This document shows positions 9,624 through 20,795 of a DNA stretch of 64,000 bases, in pieces. Numbering within the stretch: position 1 is the first letter of the stretch; every line of letters starts with the position of its first letter. The notes below the pieces were generated by a model. It did not search any database and was not told the DNA's origin. It saw nothing but the letters and a program-made list of their open reading frames with translations. This DNA comes from Rugalucina vietnamica (taxonomy: Eukaryota > Mollusca > Bivalvia > Lucinida > Lucinidae). The stretch is taken from the NCBI GenBank assembly GCA_964017185.1, contig OZ024883.1:44446395-44510394 (forward strand), given 5' to 3'. Both the position numbers and the translations under genes were made by a program.

Positions 9624-9794
9624 CATGCGCGGATCCAGAGGGGGGGGGGACCGGGGGTCCAGACCCCCCCTGGAATTTGAAAATTTTACCTAAAAAAAGG
9701 TATTTTTGGGGGGTTGGACCCCCTCTCATCTGTGACCAAAAAATACCATTTTCGTTGGACCCCCCTCTCATGAAAATTTCTGGATCCGCGCATG
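9624..9794. mobile_element. 171-bp MITE with 5-bp TSD (TGAAA)
   Basis: Termini CATGCGCGGATCCAGA / TCTGGATCCGCGCATG are perfect inverted repeats. TGAAA is duplicated at 9619-9623 and 9795-9799. The interior again has opposed G-rich and C-rich blocks (GGGGGTCCAGACCCCCCC). It shares the GCGGATCCAG core with the element at 5419-5584, so the two are probably subfamilies. Confidence 0.85.
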
Positions 9795-9929
9795 TGAAAG
9801 GTACAGAAAAGAGAGACACTTTTGAAATGAAATTAACGGCTTCTATAATTTAAACGAAATGCGAGTAGGAAAAACAGACCTAATGTATTATATTAAACAT
9901 AATCATCTGACAAAACTGTATCCAGCGAC

Positions 9930-10116
9930 CCATGGTCGATGGTCGAGTGCGCTGATTTTCATTTACACGCTTAACCATTCGATCTTCTCACTGCTGTGTC
10001 TGGTGTTGGTTCGAGCCCCACATCAGGCATGTGATACTAGCCAAATTCTGCTTGCGGGTGTGCCGGATGGATTTTTTCGGGAATCTCCCGTGTTTTTTTT
10101 TTTTTTTTTTTTTTTT
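9930..10116 (+). repeat. tRNA-derived SINE (family S1), copy 2
   Basis: The A-box region is eroded (CATGGTCGATGGTCGAGTGC). The B-box GGTTCGAGCCC is intact at 10008-10018. It continues with TTCTGCTTGCGGGTGTGCCGG as in the other S1 copies, then ends in a run of about 23 T (10094-10116) instead of the usual 3' part. Confidence 0.7.
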
Positions 10117-10560
10117 GCTACACATTCGTTTGTAATTAGTCACGCAAGGGAAAAAATAAAACTATAACAGACACATTATATTCTTTACAAGCAATGGTTT
10201 GACAGAAAGACAGACATTACATCGCATGCATTGCGCGTTTGATGAAATGATAGTACGGTACATGAAACTGAAACTTGACCATAAAATGCACCCATAAAGG
10301 GAAAGGACAAACTTGGTCTCAAATGAAAGCTTATCACCCCTGCTATTGTTTCCCGGTTGTCGTAGCTTTCCAAAAGTGTAGCGTCATATTAGAAAAAGGG
10401 GAGATAACTCCCTACTATAACAAAGCAAGTTTCGACAGACAGTTGTTTCCGTTAGAAAAAGTCATAGAATTATTTTTGGAACAACGTGCATTTCCAAATT
10501 ATGTAATACAAGCATGTATTTCACGGCGATTGGTTGCTGTTTAGGTTCCTTGAACGCCAA
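10117..10560. other. Unassigned region; 89-codon frame not supported
   Basis: Includes an 89-codon plus frame (10275-10544) with no recognisable domain. The phrase ACTTGGTCTCAAATGAAAGC recurs as AACTTGGTCTCATTTTAAAGC at 10863, suggesting the area is repeat-derived. A TTACGTAATATTACGTAA palindrome lies at about 10571-10588. Confidence 0.4.
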
Positions 10561-10899
10561 GACGATGTTATTACGTAATATTACGTAATATACCCATAAA
10601 ATCGTTGTAAATGAATATTTTCAATTTAATTTGCGCATTTCATATACATAGTTTTGAAGCGAATTTTCTTTAGTCGTATAGATAATTTCATAAGCTTTTC
10701 AGCCATACAAACTACGTTTCTCTACAATTTTTATTTATTGAGTTATATCCCTTTGAAGTACGGCATCCCCCTTTAAAACATGCACATTTTAGTGAACAGA
10801 AAATGGGGCGGTACACAAGGAAGACGGACCATAGCTCAGCTGTTTTTTATCATAGGTAACAGAACTTGGTCTCATTTTAAAGCGGAGACATATTTCTGA

Positions 10900-12790
10900 T
10901 ATCGTATGATAAAAATGTAAATTATCTAATTTGCATATTCATGAATTTTAATTAAATCATCAAAATGACAGTACAAATCATAAAAACAATAAATAAACTT
11001 ATTTCATATATACACTCTTACTATGACACATTGTTATTGCACCAATAATACCATTTGACAAAATTGTTGATGTCATGTACATAAATGAAAATTATATTAT
11101 TAGCATTTTCATGAATATTAATGAAAATTTCAAAAATCAGGAAAAACTAGGGGAAAATATTTTGCCATTGAATACTTTGGGGCGGGTAATATGATCTACC
11201 TTGCACTCTTAGACACATTTTTATGGCGGCCAGTTTTGTCAGAAGAATATTAGAATGCCCAAATGTGTTACCTTCAACACTGAACACATTTATATGATGT
11301 AAATATTATAGTTTCCCAACCCACACCGAATGTGATCATAAACAATAGGGGTGTACTTACTCATATACCATCAACATTATTCTCTAGAAGATTATCATTT
11401 TTTCCAATAGTAATACATGGACATAAAACTTTTACATAAATACATATTATTATTCAAATCATTGGTTTTGCATATTCATGAAATTAATAAAACATAAGAA
11501 AATCGGTACAATATAAGGGAATAGTTACAAAGTCACTCGAATCTGAGCTGTTAATAAACATAGAACATTGAAAGTGGTATCTTGTGAATGCTAAGACAAT
11601 GATAGATCACCCTCATGTCTGATATAAAACTAACCTGATTTTCTTCGTCATGAATATTAATGAAAACTTGAAATTGGAGAGAAAAAAATAAAATAAAATA
11701 AACGGGAATATCTACAAAATGACTTGTTTCTCAGCAGCCAAAAACCCTAAAGTGCTGAAACTGGTATCAAGCGATTACTATAGCAAAATTATATCACTCA
11801 ATTCTACAATATCTTAGTCATTTATTTTTTGTTTTAATCAAATCTTTAGAAATTGGAGAAAAATTAAGGGGGTATACCTATATTACCACACCCACCTTGT
11901 CTACTGATATACCCGGAGAGCTGAAATTTGAATAAATTGTTTGCTAGGACACTTGACTATAACCAAATACTAAGAAATATAAATCGGCTGACTAACGTAT
12001 TGTTCAATTGTTAATAAAACTTAAGAGTGTTGAGAAAAATCACTGAAAAATGAAGGGGTATATCAACAAAATCGATTATATTTCAGCTAGTAAAAACCTT
12101 AGATTTTTATGAATGGTACCAAATGATTGCTATAACATTTTCTATAACCATGTAATAAGATATATTGATAAGCTGAAATTCTTGTTGTTTATTTGAATAT
12201 GAAATTTAGATATTAGAGAAAAATCACAGAAAAATGAAGAGGGTATACCAACCAAATCGCTTATATCTCAGCTACCGAACGCTATAGAGTGATGAAAATG
12301 GTACCAAGTACTTGCTAGGACAATGCCCTATATTCATGTAATAAGATATGTAAGCTATTTGACTTTTTTAATGTTCGAACATTAACGAAAACAAAATAGA
12401 TAGAGAAAAAAACGCAGAAAAATGAAGGCGTATGCCAACAAAATCACAAATATCTCAGCTACCAAATGTCTTAGCGTTTGAAAATGGTACAAATTGATTG
12501 CTAGATCAATGTTCTATATCCATGTTATAAGATATATAAATCATCTGAGTATTTGTTGTTCGAATATTAATTGGAACATTACATATTGAAGAAAACATCA
12601 CCAAAAATAGAGGGACTATACCAACGAAATCGCTTATATCTCAACTAGCAAAAAACTTAGAGTGTTGTAAATGGTACCAGGGGATTTCTAATGTGATGCA
12701 CTATTGCCCTGCAGTATGATATATTAACCACTTTAGATAACGTTAAGTGAATGATACGTAAAACATCAGAGAATGTTAACATAACAGAAA
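10900..12790 (+). repeat. AT-rich ~182-bp tandem array, forward arm
   Basis: Degenerate units recur near 10935, 11105, 11470, 11652, 11830, 12010, 12195, 12378 and 12560. Landmarks are TCATGAATATTAATGAAAA, AGAAAAATGAAGGGGTATACC, AACAAAATCGCTTATATCTC-AGC and ATGGTACCAAGTGATTGCTA. The marker AATGAAGGGGTAT is at 12050, 12233, 12421 and 12606 (spacing 183, 188, 185). Identity is lower toward 10.9 kb. No coding potential. Confidence 0.8.
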
Positions 12791-12849
12791 AAAATAAGGT
12801 TGTGCTCAAACAAAATCATTTGTACATTTGTTTTTAACCAATCAATATT

Positions 12850-13359
12850 GTAAATCTGGCCATATGGCAAAGACTAGTAGTCGTAGAAATTATTTGATGC
12901 GATTTTGAATAATATATGGATGTTTACAACTGACAAACAGATGATTTTGTTGGTATACCCATTCAATTTTCCTCGATTTTTCACATATTTTTGTGGTTTT
13001 CATGAAAATTCATGAAGCAAACATTCATATGATCATTAATAAGATTAAATGTGTATAGTGCATTGTCGTAGCTATTATCAAATGCAAAGTCTAATTCTCT
13101 AGGGTTATTACTAGCTAAGATACGTTTGGTTTTATAGGTATACCCCCTTATTTTTTCTGCAATATTTCTCCGATTTCTCAAGATTTTATTCATAGTCATG
13201 AAACGAAAGTCATATGACATATATTTTATAGTGCAGGGCGTATCATATTGTCTATGTCATATTTTATACGTAATATTTTACACCAATTTCAGTACATCAG
13301 ACCTTTTGGTTGCCGAGATACAAGTCATCTTGTAGGTATACCCATTCAATTTTCAAGTT
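12850..13359 (-). repeat. Inverted arm of the ~182-bp array
   Basis: The same units appear reverse-complemented: GGTATACCCATTCAATTTTCC, TTTTCATGAAAATTCATGAA and GGTATACCCCCTTATTTTTTC near 12950, 13137 and 13338. The array therefore changes orientation near 12.85 kb, giving a large imperfect inverted repeat. It resumes after the inserted element (14949 to about 15120). Confidence 0.7.
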
Positions 13360-13361
13360 TA

Positions 13362-14946
13362 CAGGTGCGTTCACTTATTAATATACCCCTGCGATATTCA
13401 TATATAAATTGACAACTTTTCTTGTTTTTGAACAATCGTCACTGACAAGAAATAGACAGCTGGATGAATTTGTTCATACAATATGTTAAGTATGTCTTTA
13501 AATATTTACTCTGTATATAAAACTTCCAGATCGTGTGATATTGTATGCCTAAATTGATAACATAACATATGGAGCCAAATTTTTAACAAAAACTTCTCTG
13601 ATATTCGAGTTTCAAAGATTCCACAAGGAACCATAGTTAATGGTTTGTAATTTTGTTTGTAAATTATGAAAGAATAACCATTTTTGTACTACGGCTGAAA
13701 ATTTGTTGTCTTTATGAGCACTATTTACAAGAGTTACACCCTGATTTTTATTTATTGTACATTTTGGAATTTCATGATAAAGCGGTTATTACAATATAAA
13801 ACTAAGCATATCAGTGTTGTTTTGCAAGAAAACAAATATTCTACTAGGGCGGTTATTCGACCAAAGCTTGCTAGTGGGTTCCTTCGTAAGGTAAGCATGT
13901 CTTAAAGCACTGTGGAGTCACCCATGACTTTTTATTCTGCCAAAACGTGGGTTGGCATTTCATCATACAATTCATGATTGCTTCCTACGCACCGAGGGGC
14001 TAAGTGGGCTAAATTTATTATTGGACAATGACTCACATCTCCTCTTCGTGATATTCCAAACATCTTCTATAGCGATTGAGTCACGGAAATTAACATGCCA
14101 ATAAAGGATGTCAAAATGGTATTTATGCAAAGCAAATGTTCTTTGAAATCATCCCTATTATCGATATTAGAGGAAGGTCTGTCTTTGAATGTCCTGGTGA
14201 TTTCCTTGATTTTATGCCAAACAACAAGAGGATTTAAATATCATGAATATGAGCAGTGAGAGATAGCCTAAGTATGAAAGTTTCTCTGTGAAAGTCCCAG
14301 TCCCCTCTGGTATTCTGTGCCGAGAAACAAACCATGAATGTGTATGATGCAATGGCAACCCACGTTTGGCAGAATACAAAGCCATATGTGACTCCACAGT
14401 GCCTTAAGGCAAGCTTACCTCATAAAGGAACCAACTAGCAAGTTTTGTTCGTAAAACCATCCTGGTGGAATATTAGTTTTCTTGCAAAATAACACTGACA
14501 TGCTTAGTTTTATATTGAAAGAACCGTTTTACCACGAAATTCTAAAATGCACAATAAATGAAAATCAGGGTGTAACTCAGTAAATAGTGCTCATAAAGAC
14601 ACCAAATTTTCAGCCGTAGTACAAAAATGGCTATTCTTTCATAATTTATAAACAAAATTACAAACTATTAAGCATTGTTCCTTGTGGAATCTTTGAAACT
14701 CGAATATCAGCAATTTTTTTGTTAAAAATTTGGCTCCATCTGTTATGTAATCAATTTAGGCATACAACATCATAAGATCTGGAAGTTTTTTATACAGAGT
14801 AAATATTTATAGACCTACTTAACATATTATATAAACAAATTCATCCAGTTGTCTATTTCTTGCCAGTGACGAGTGTTCAAAAACAAGAAAAGTTGTCAAT
14901 TTATTTCTGAATATCGCTGGGGTATATTAATAAGTGAACGCACCTG
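13362..14946. mobile_element. 1.6-kb element with ~600-bp terminal inverted repeats
   Basis: The left arm (13362 to about 13980) starts CAGGTGCGTTCACTTATTAA and is matched inversely by the right arm (about 14327-14946), which ends TTAATAAGTGAACGCACCTG. TA flanks both sides (13360-13361, 14947-14948), as for Tc1/mariner-like insertion. Arms are roughly 85% similar by eye with small indels. The ~345-bp loop has no convincing frame. It is inserted in the ~182-bp array. Long-arm fold-back or non-autonomous DNA transposon. Confidence 0.8.
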
Positions 14947-14948
14947 TA

Positions 14949-15402
14949 TTATCACCAATTTCTGTTTTTCATTAATATTCATGAAATTGAAAATCAGGTA
15001 AGGTTTATATACTACCATAGCATGTATTTGATACTATTTTCAGTGGTCTATGTTTGTGTACAGCCCAGGTAAAATTGTCAGGTCCAAGTATTAATATAAT
15101 ACCAGTCTTAGTAACTTTGTCAATTGTTAATGGAGAATTAGCAATTTAGTAGGTTCACACCGTTCAAACGAATTATATTATGGGTAGAAAATAATGGAAA
15201 ATTTGTAATGTTATGTCATACCAACGTTTCGCTACCAGGGACATACTTTTTACATTTTGGTGGTCCCTCTGAACAATAACAATTTGATATATGTGAGGAA
15301 TCGATCTACAATTATAAGGTAGATTTTATATCCATATACCAGCCCAATCTCTTTAGTGACAGATATTCCATTCCCTGATTAGTCGACGTTTTGATAAATA
15401 TT
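14949..15402 (-). other. Array remnant and unassigned sequence before the gap
   Basis: Begins with the inverted array motif TTCATTAATATTCATGAAATT, so it is the host array continuing after the inserted element. Beyond about 15120 no repeat or frame is recognised, up to the assembly gap. Confidence 0.5.
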
Positions 15403-15602
15403 NNNNNNNNNNNNNNNNNNNNNNNNNNNNNNNNNNNNNNNNNNNNNNNNNNNNNNNNNNNNNNNNNNNNNNNNNNNNNNNNNNNNNNNNNNNNNNNNNN
15501 NNNNNNNNNNNNNNNNNNNNNNNNNNNNNNNNNNNNNNNNNNNNNNNNNNNNNNNNNNNNNNNNNNNNNNNNNNNNNNNNNNNNNNNNNNNNNNNNNNNN
15601 NN
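15403..15602. other. Assembly gap (200 N)
   Basis: Exactly 200 consecutive N, a typical scaffold gap of unknown or nominal size. Any frames spanning it are meaningless. Confidence 1.
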
Positions 15603-15834
15603 GGAGTCTGACGTCTATCTGACGTCCAACCGACGTCAAATGTCTGCTGGGACCTTGGTGGACAAACTGTTTGTCTTGACACTGTGGTGTCACCAAAAAC
15701 ACACCACACCAACAGCAATGCACAAATAAGACCCGTTTGTATGTTATTAACATGTTTGTTTTTCTGAAATAAATATCAATAAGTTATGATAAGAAAAAAA
15801 AATAATAATAAAAAAAAAAAAAAAAAAAAAAAAA
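15603..15834 (+). repeat. Possible retroposed 3' end with AATAAA and poly(A)
   Basis: After the gap, GACGTCTATCTGACGTCCAACC leads to an AT-rich stretch with a polyadenylation-like AATAAA at 15768-15773 and an A-rich run ending in about 28 A (15807-15834). The order body, AATAAA, poly(A) suggests a non-LTR element or processed transcript 3' end whose body lies in the gap. No protein homology is visible. Confidence 0.4.
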
Positions 15835-16221
15835 TGAGCGGAAATAACCTAAACTAATTCAATTTGCTTTCAAAACGTGGAAATAATTAATATACATACA
15901 TACTAAGTGAACGTAGTCTCCGGTTTGAATACAAATATATTTGGTAAAGCATAAGAACCCCTGTGACGAAAAGGGGTCGATCAAAAACTTCGAAAGCGAT
16001 TAAAACGTCGAAGTTAAATCTATTAAAATGCAGAGTCAAGCTGACTTGTTCTATGGGCATACATGATCATCTTCACCAGCATCATCTTTAATTAAATCAT
16101 GGAGAACAACGAATATTTGAAATAATAAGTAATAACGATTTATCTTGTGATTATGTCTCTAAATCATCACACACTCTTTGCAGTCTTAAATTATGTTTTA
16201 TTTTTTTGTTTTTACCTACAA

Positions 16222-16580
16222 CACTGGGTGTTTCCTTGGTCCCGATATTGAAAAGTTTTGTTTGACTTTCTGGTAACGGACATTGTTCTACAACATCAAC
16301 ACAGCAAATCTCCACAAACCAGAGTTGTGAATAACATAAATTGAATATTTATATCAATTCTTAACGAATCAAATACACACTTACTAAATACAATTGCAGC
16401 CAAGGCTCTATTTTATGACTTGAATTTCTTTTAATGACGTCATAAATCATTGACCGAATCTAGGAACTATTGTAGAAAAAAAACCTGATTCCAGTATCAA
16501 ACAATAACCGAACCCTATCGGGACCTATAGTAAAAATCAAACAAAACCTTTTTATATCGGGACCAAGGAAGCACCCAGTG
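16222..16580. mobile_element. 359-bp MITE with 4-bp TSD (ACAA)
   Basis: Left end CACTGGGTGTTTCCTTGGTC and right end GACCAAGGAAGCACCCAGTG are inverted repeats extending through CCCGATAT/ATATCGGG and GTTTTGTTTGA/TCAAACAAAAC. ACAA is duplicated at 16218-16221 and 16581-16584. The interior is AT-rich and non-coding. Superfamily not assigned. Confidence 0.85.
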
Positions 16581-16584
16581 ACAA

Positions 16585-17167
16585 TGTGATTTAATCTCCC
16601 GTGGGGTAGAGGAGGGGGTAATCTAAAACTTGCTTTCTGGATGCATTTTTTAGGGGAGTGGGGAGGGGCAGCATGATCAGAATATATAATTAATTATGGG
16701 GTTAATGGGGGATGGTGGTTATCCTAATAAAGTAGGCATACGTTTCGGATTGTACGCAAAATTTCACATGTTTTTGGTATGCTAAAACTACTGAGTATTC
16801 TTTTGGGTGGCCCATAAGACCAGGTATTTTTGGGGTACAGGGCTGATGACCCTATGCATTTGCAAAAGTCCAGAGTAACCCCCAAAGGTTTTATCTACGC
16901 AATCTTTAGAATATCTTTTAGGTTCGAATTATTAAGCACATTCGTATTCCGTTTGGAAAATCTTGAACGACCCTCACTACTAAATTAATTGCAATCACTG
17001 ATTCAACTTCCGGTATTATTTCAATTGTTGAAATCAGTTTCCTAAAATAAGTTTTTTTTCTCTAACCACAATCGACATAACTACATATGTTCATAAAAGA
17101 TAAAAAGCACTACTGCCACGCAGTAGTTAGTAGTTAAAATAATGGGCAGACGTTTTCGTCTATTTAA

Positions 17168-17222
<55 letters not shown>

Positions 17223-18140
17223 TATAACCTATTTCATACATATTTTACATATTTTATTTTACTACCTTTATCTATATATAGTACAACTGTCTATTTTTAT
17301 TTCCGTGTTTGTAAATATATCATCGATATGACCATAGATTTAGAATATATACTATGTTAAACCGGAAATTTGACATTTCTACGCATCTAGAATTTTAATG
17401 ACAAATACGAGTATAGTGACTGTGTTTCTAATTATACTTAAGCATTTCTAAAGTAAAGGGAAACATGATTAAAATGTGTATATATTGGCGATATACCAGG
17501 CAGTAATTTTTCTACGAAAGAGGTTTCCCTTATTCTGACGCATTTGTCACTGTTCTATATGTTAACAGCGGGAGGGGAAAATTTTATATTCGACGCATCT
17601 TTTACAATGGAAATGTATCTGCTATACATACGAATTGCAAATTAATTGGGTCTTTTAAATGCTAGTAACTGAAGAAGGTATAACTATTTTGTGTATGATT
17701 TAATGTTCGAAAATATATAATGTAAATTCTAAGCTGACAATTATATATATATTTGTATCTATATGTGCATACAATGAATGCTTCAGTTACCATGCTCATT
17801 TGTCATTTTCATCAGTTTATTTTTTTATAGTTTCAAAGTTGAGACTATTGTATAGGTGTTTGTTCATTTTTCATAATCTCAATTTCACAACGGTTGCTTG
17901 ATTGCGAAGTCATATCGAAATTAAAGTTTGACGAACATACTGTTGAGTCAGCGCTTTCGCATCCTATTTTAAGATTTTACCTCGAAACAGCTCGGACAAT
18001 ACAGTCCAACCTGTCTTAACACCTGTATTAAGCAAGCATGTCCCCCATCTGACTAAATACATGTAAATGAACATCTATTAGGCAAGCACCAGTCAGAGGC
18101 CACTAGATTCTGTCCCAATTTTGTCACTAAGCAGCCACTC
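16585..18140. other. Unassigned AT-rich region with long poly(A)
   Basis: No gene recognised. A homopolymer of about 50 A lies at 17169-17220, and the 72-codon frame across it is an artefact. G-rich text (AGAGGAGGGGGTAATC, GGGGAGTGGGGAGGGG) occurs around 16609-16668. Confidence 0.5.
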
Positions 18141-18142
18141 AT

Positions 18143-19193
18143 TATACCCCCCGCAATAACGAAGTTATAAGCGGGGTATAATGTTTTCACGTTGTCCGTC
18201 CGTCCGTCCGCACGTCCGGGTCTCCGTCCGTCCGTCCGTATCACTTTGTTTCCTTAATATCTTGAAACCCCTTGGCCGGAATTTCATGAAACCTTGCACA
18301 CACATACATGTTGATGGGGCAAATATTATGATAAAAGATAAGGGGCTAGGGGCCAGTTCTGTGAGAGTTATTGCCCTTTGTCATTCTTAATGGCTGTGTT
18401 TATAGGCATATGTATAGTGCCTTCATGGGCCGATCAACTCCTACCACAGTTTTCCATGAATAATTCTGAAACTTTACAAATACAATGGAGACATGTTTGA
18501 CATTTGCATGAAGTAGTTTGATAGTGAAAAAATAATTTTTGACAAAATTACAACTGAGAGAACATAGACAATTTTTCATGTTTATTTTCTATTACAGGTA
18601 TGGTAGTGGCTATACGGGCCGATCAACTCCTACCACAGTTTTTGCAGGAGCCATTTGATACTTTGCCACCACAATACAGACACACTGGACATGTGCATGA
18701 AGAAATATTATTTTGGAAAAATAATTTTTAACCAATTTGCAGCTTTGTGAACTTGGACAATTTTTGTGAATTGTTTTCAACAGGGTAGTGCCTATACGGG
18801 CCGATCAACTCCTACCACAGTTTCTGCTGGAACCATTTGATACTTTGCCATCACAATACAGATACACTGGACATGTGCATGAAGAACTATTATTTTGGAA
18901 AAATAATTTTTAACAAATTTACAGCTTTGTGAACTTAGACAATTTTTGTGCATTGTTTTCAACATGGGTTCCATGGTAGTGCCTATACGGGCCGATCAAC
19001 TCCTACCACAGTTTTTGCTGGAGCCATTTGATACTTTGCCACCACAATACAGACACATTGGATATGTGCATGAAGAAATATTATTTTGGAAAAATAATTT
19101 TTAACAAATTTGCAGCTTTGTGAACTTAGACAATTTTTGTGCATTGTTTTCAACATGGGTTCCATGGTAGTGCCTATACGGGCCGATCAACTC
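18143..19193 (+). mobile_element. TATACCCC-type hairpin element with ~190-bp modules
   Basis: Starts with the hairpin TTATACCCCCCGC...GCGGGGTATAATG (18143-18182), then (GTCC)n tracts (18195-18240). The body has tandem units marked by GGGCCGATCAACTCCTACC at 18427, 18616, 18798, 18989 and 19180 (spacing 189, 182, 191, 191). The last two units are nearly identical. The right end is not clear and the match stops mid-unit at about 19193. The terminus equals that of 28788-29806 (inverted there). Confidence 0.7.
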
Positions 19194-19199
19194 GGAGTT

Positions 19200-19560
19200 C
19201 TGGGTCTTTGACCGCATCATACCACCCTAGGGATTATGGCCAATGCGAGCGTCTAAAGATTCTCGTCTCGCTGAAAGAATATCAAATGGCTTGAAATTAA
19301 ACATATTCGTATTCGTACGCACTACATAAGCCTTTATAGTTCACTGGATATTTTCTACTGTTTTGGAGACATTAGATTTAGACGTGTTTTCTTGGATTGT
19401 CCGGAGACATTTTCTAAAGCGAATAAGATAGAGTACGGCCAAAGCTGCGTTAACGTCTGTATGTACACCGGGATAATTAACAAGGGATTTCTAGCGTCAA
19501 CGAAATATGTCCACAGTCCACAACCGTTGGAATATGTCCACGACCGTTTCCAAGACGCCT
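19200..19560. other. Unassigned sequence
   Basis: No coding frame or repeat family recognised between the 190-bp array and the CA repeat. Confidence 0.45.
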
Positions 19561-19566
19561 AGAGTC

Positions 19567-19908
19567 ACACACACACACACACACACACACATACAGACAA
19601 CAGGGGTGTAATGGAGTCTCAGATGTCTTCTATGGGAACTGGAGTCGTACAAAACTAAGGTGTTTTAGGCAATATTAACACTATTTGAATATTAATTGAA
19701 GCTTTTTCATTGCATCTATGATTAATTATACCAAAAATGACAACTGGGTACCATTTTATAGCAACTTTTCTAACTTGCAACTTATAATAGAAAGTGGAGT
19801 CGCAAGTCACATGACCCAAATTCCGAGACTCCAGTTTCTACTATATTCCTAGGACTCCATTTTACATGCATTCTTGCTAAAAGAACACACGTGTGTGTGT
19901 GTGTGTGA
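19567..19908. repeat. Inverted pair of ACTCCAGTT/(TG)n units
   Basis: A (CA)n run (19567-19590) then AATGGAGTC and GAACTGGAGTC on the left face GACTCCAGTTTC, GGACTCCATTTTACATGCAT and a (GT)n run (19884-19908) on the right. Both sides are built from the same unit as the tandem array at 37556-38035, here head-to-head around a ~200-bp AT-rich spacer. Confidence 0.6.
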
Positions 19909-20569
19909 GTGAATATCTTCCTGTCAAACCTTATCAAACCAGATAAATCATCACACTCCATGTACATGTATGTATATGGGTCATTTAAAAATGCACAATT
20001 TAGGTAAAAATATCAATTTTTTTGTACTGTTTTCCAACCTATCTTGTTACTATAACATCTGTAGAACATAAAAAACTCTGAATTTAATCAAATGCAGGCT
20101 TGATCTCTTATCTTCTAAATAATTTTAACAAAATGATTGTGATGTTGACATAAATGCCAATGCAGTTACCATCACACCAACCAATTAGCTGATGACATTT
20201 GTAATTTTTATGTGAAACCTAATAATTCGAGCTTGAATTAACTTTGTTATTCATTTATTTTCTATAAAAATTGATCATACCAAACTTCATTGTAAGGAAC
20301 AGTAATGGCACTGGTAATTGCATTGACATATTGGTAACAACTTTGAAATGTTCAATAAAGATATTAAATTGTGTGTGGTGGTGTTTCGGCACCAAAGATA
20401 CAGAAAATTTATCAAGACTCAATCAGCATAATAGTGGATTAAAGTCATTTACACAATTTATATTGCCAAACAGTGTGCTTCTTTGATTTTTCAATACAGT
20501 TACTATGGTGGTTATCATCCCATTTTGTCTACTCCCCATTTCGTCTACCCAAAGGAGTAACAGACATTC

Positions 20570-20795
20570 ACCAGGGTATTTTGTCGGTGCAATGTATACA
20601 CCCTTAAACCCAATTTTTATGGTAAAATTGGGGTTTATAGGGCTATACATATTTTTCTTATTTTTACTCTGAACAAAGATTGTGGGAAGTCGGTAGAACC
20701 ACAACAGTGAGGCGGTTCTAACTACTTATTGGAACAGCTTCAGTTAGGCGGTTGTAATGTGTATCACAATCTGCGTTTTGAGCATAAATAAGAAC
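20570..20795 (-). mobile_element. Hairpin element P, copy 2
   Basis: The reverse-oriented relative of 4753-4960: CACCCTTAAACCCAATTTTT comes first, then TTTTTCTTATTTTTACTCTG, AGATTGTGGGAAGTCGGTAG, a GGCGGTTCTAAC tip and CACAATCTGCGTTTTGAGC. The GC-rich tip is expanded and less symmetric than in copy 1. Confidence 0.65.

Noticed and set aside
7930-10018. Functional tRNA genes, suggested by the A- and B-box sequences
   Set aside because: The B-boxes are followed by SINE bodies and no cloverleaf with an acceptor stem can be drawn, so they are tRNA-derived SINE heads. The same holds for 24902-24986 and 48543-48606.
13714-14397. 63- and 61-codon frames inside the 1.6-kb inverted element
   Set aside because: Located in the inverted arms or loop with no conserved partner in the opposite arm and no transposase motif.
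15353-15753. Frames of 112-124 codons spanning the N run
   Set aside because: They consist mostly of undetermined residues from the assembly gap.
18792-19165. Two 60-codon minus frames beginning MEPMLKTMHKNCLS
   Set aside because: They are successive copies of the same ~190-bp DNA module, nearly identical because the units are, not because of coding constraint.
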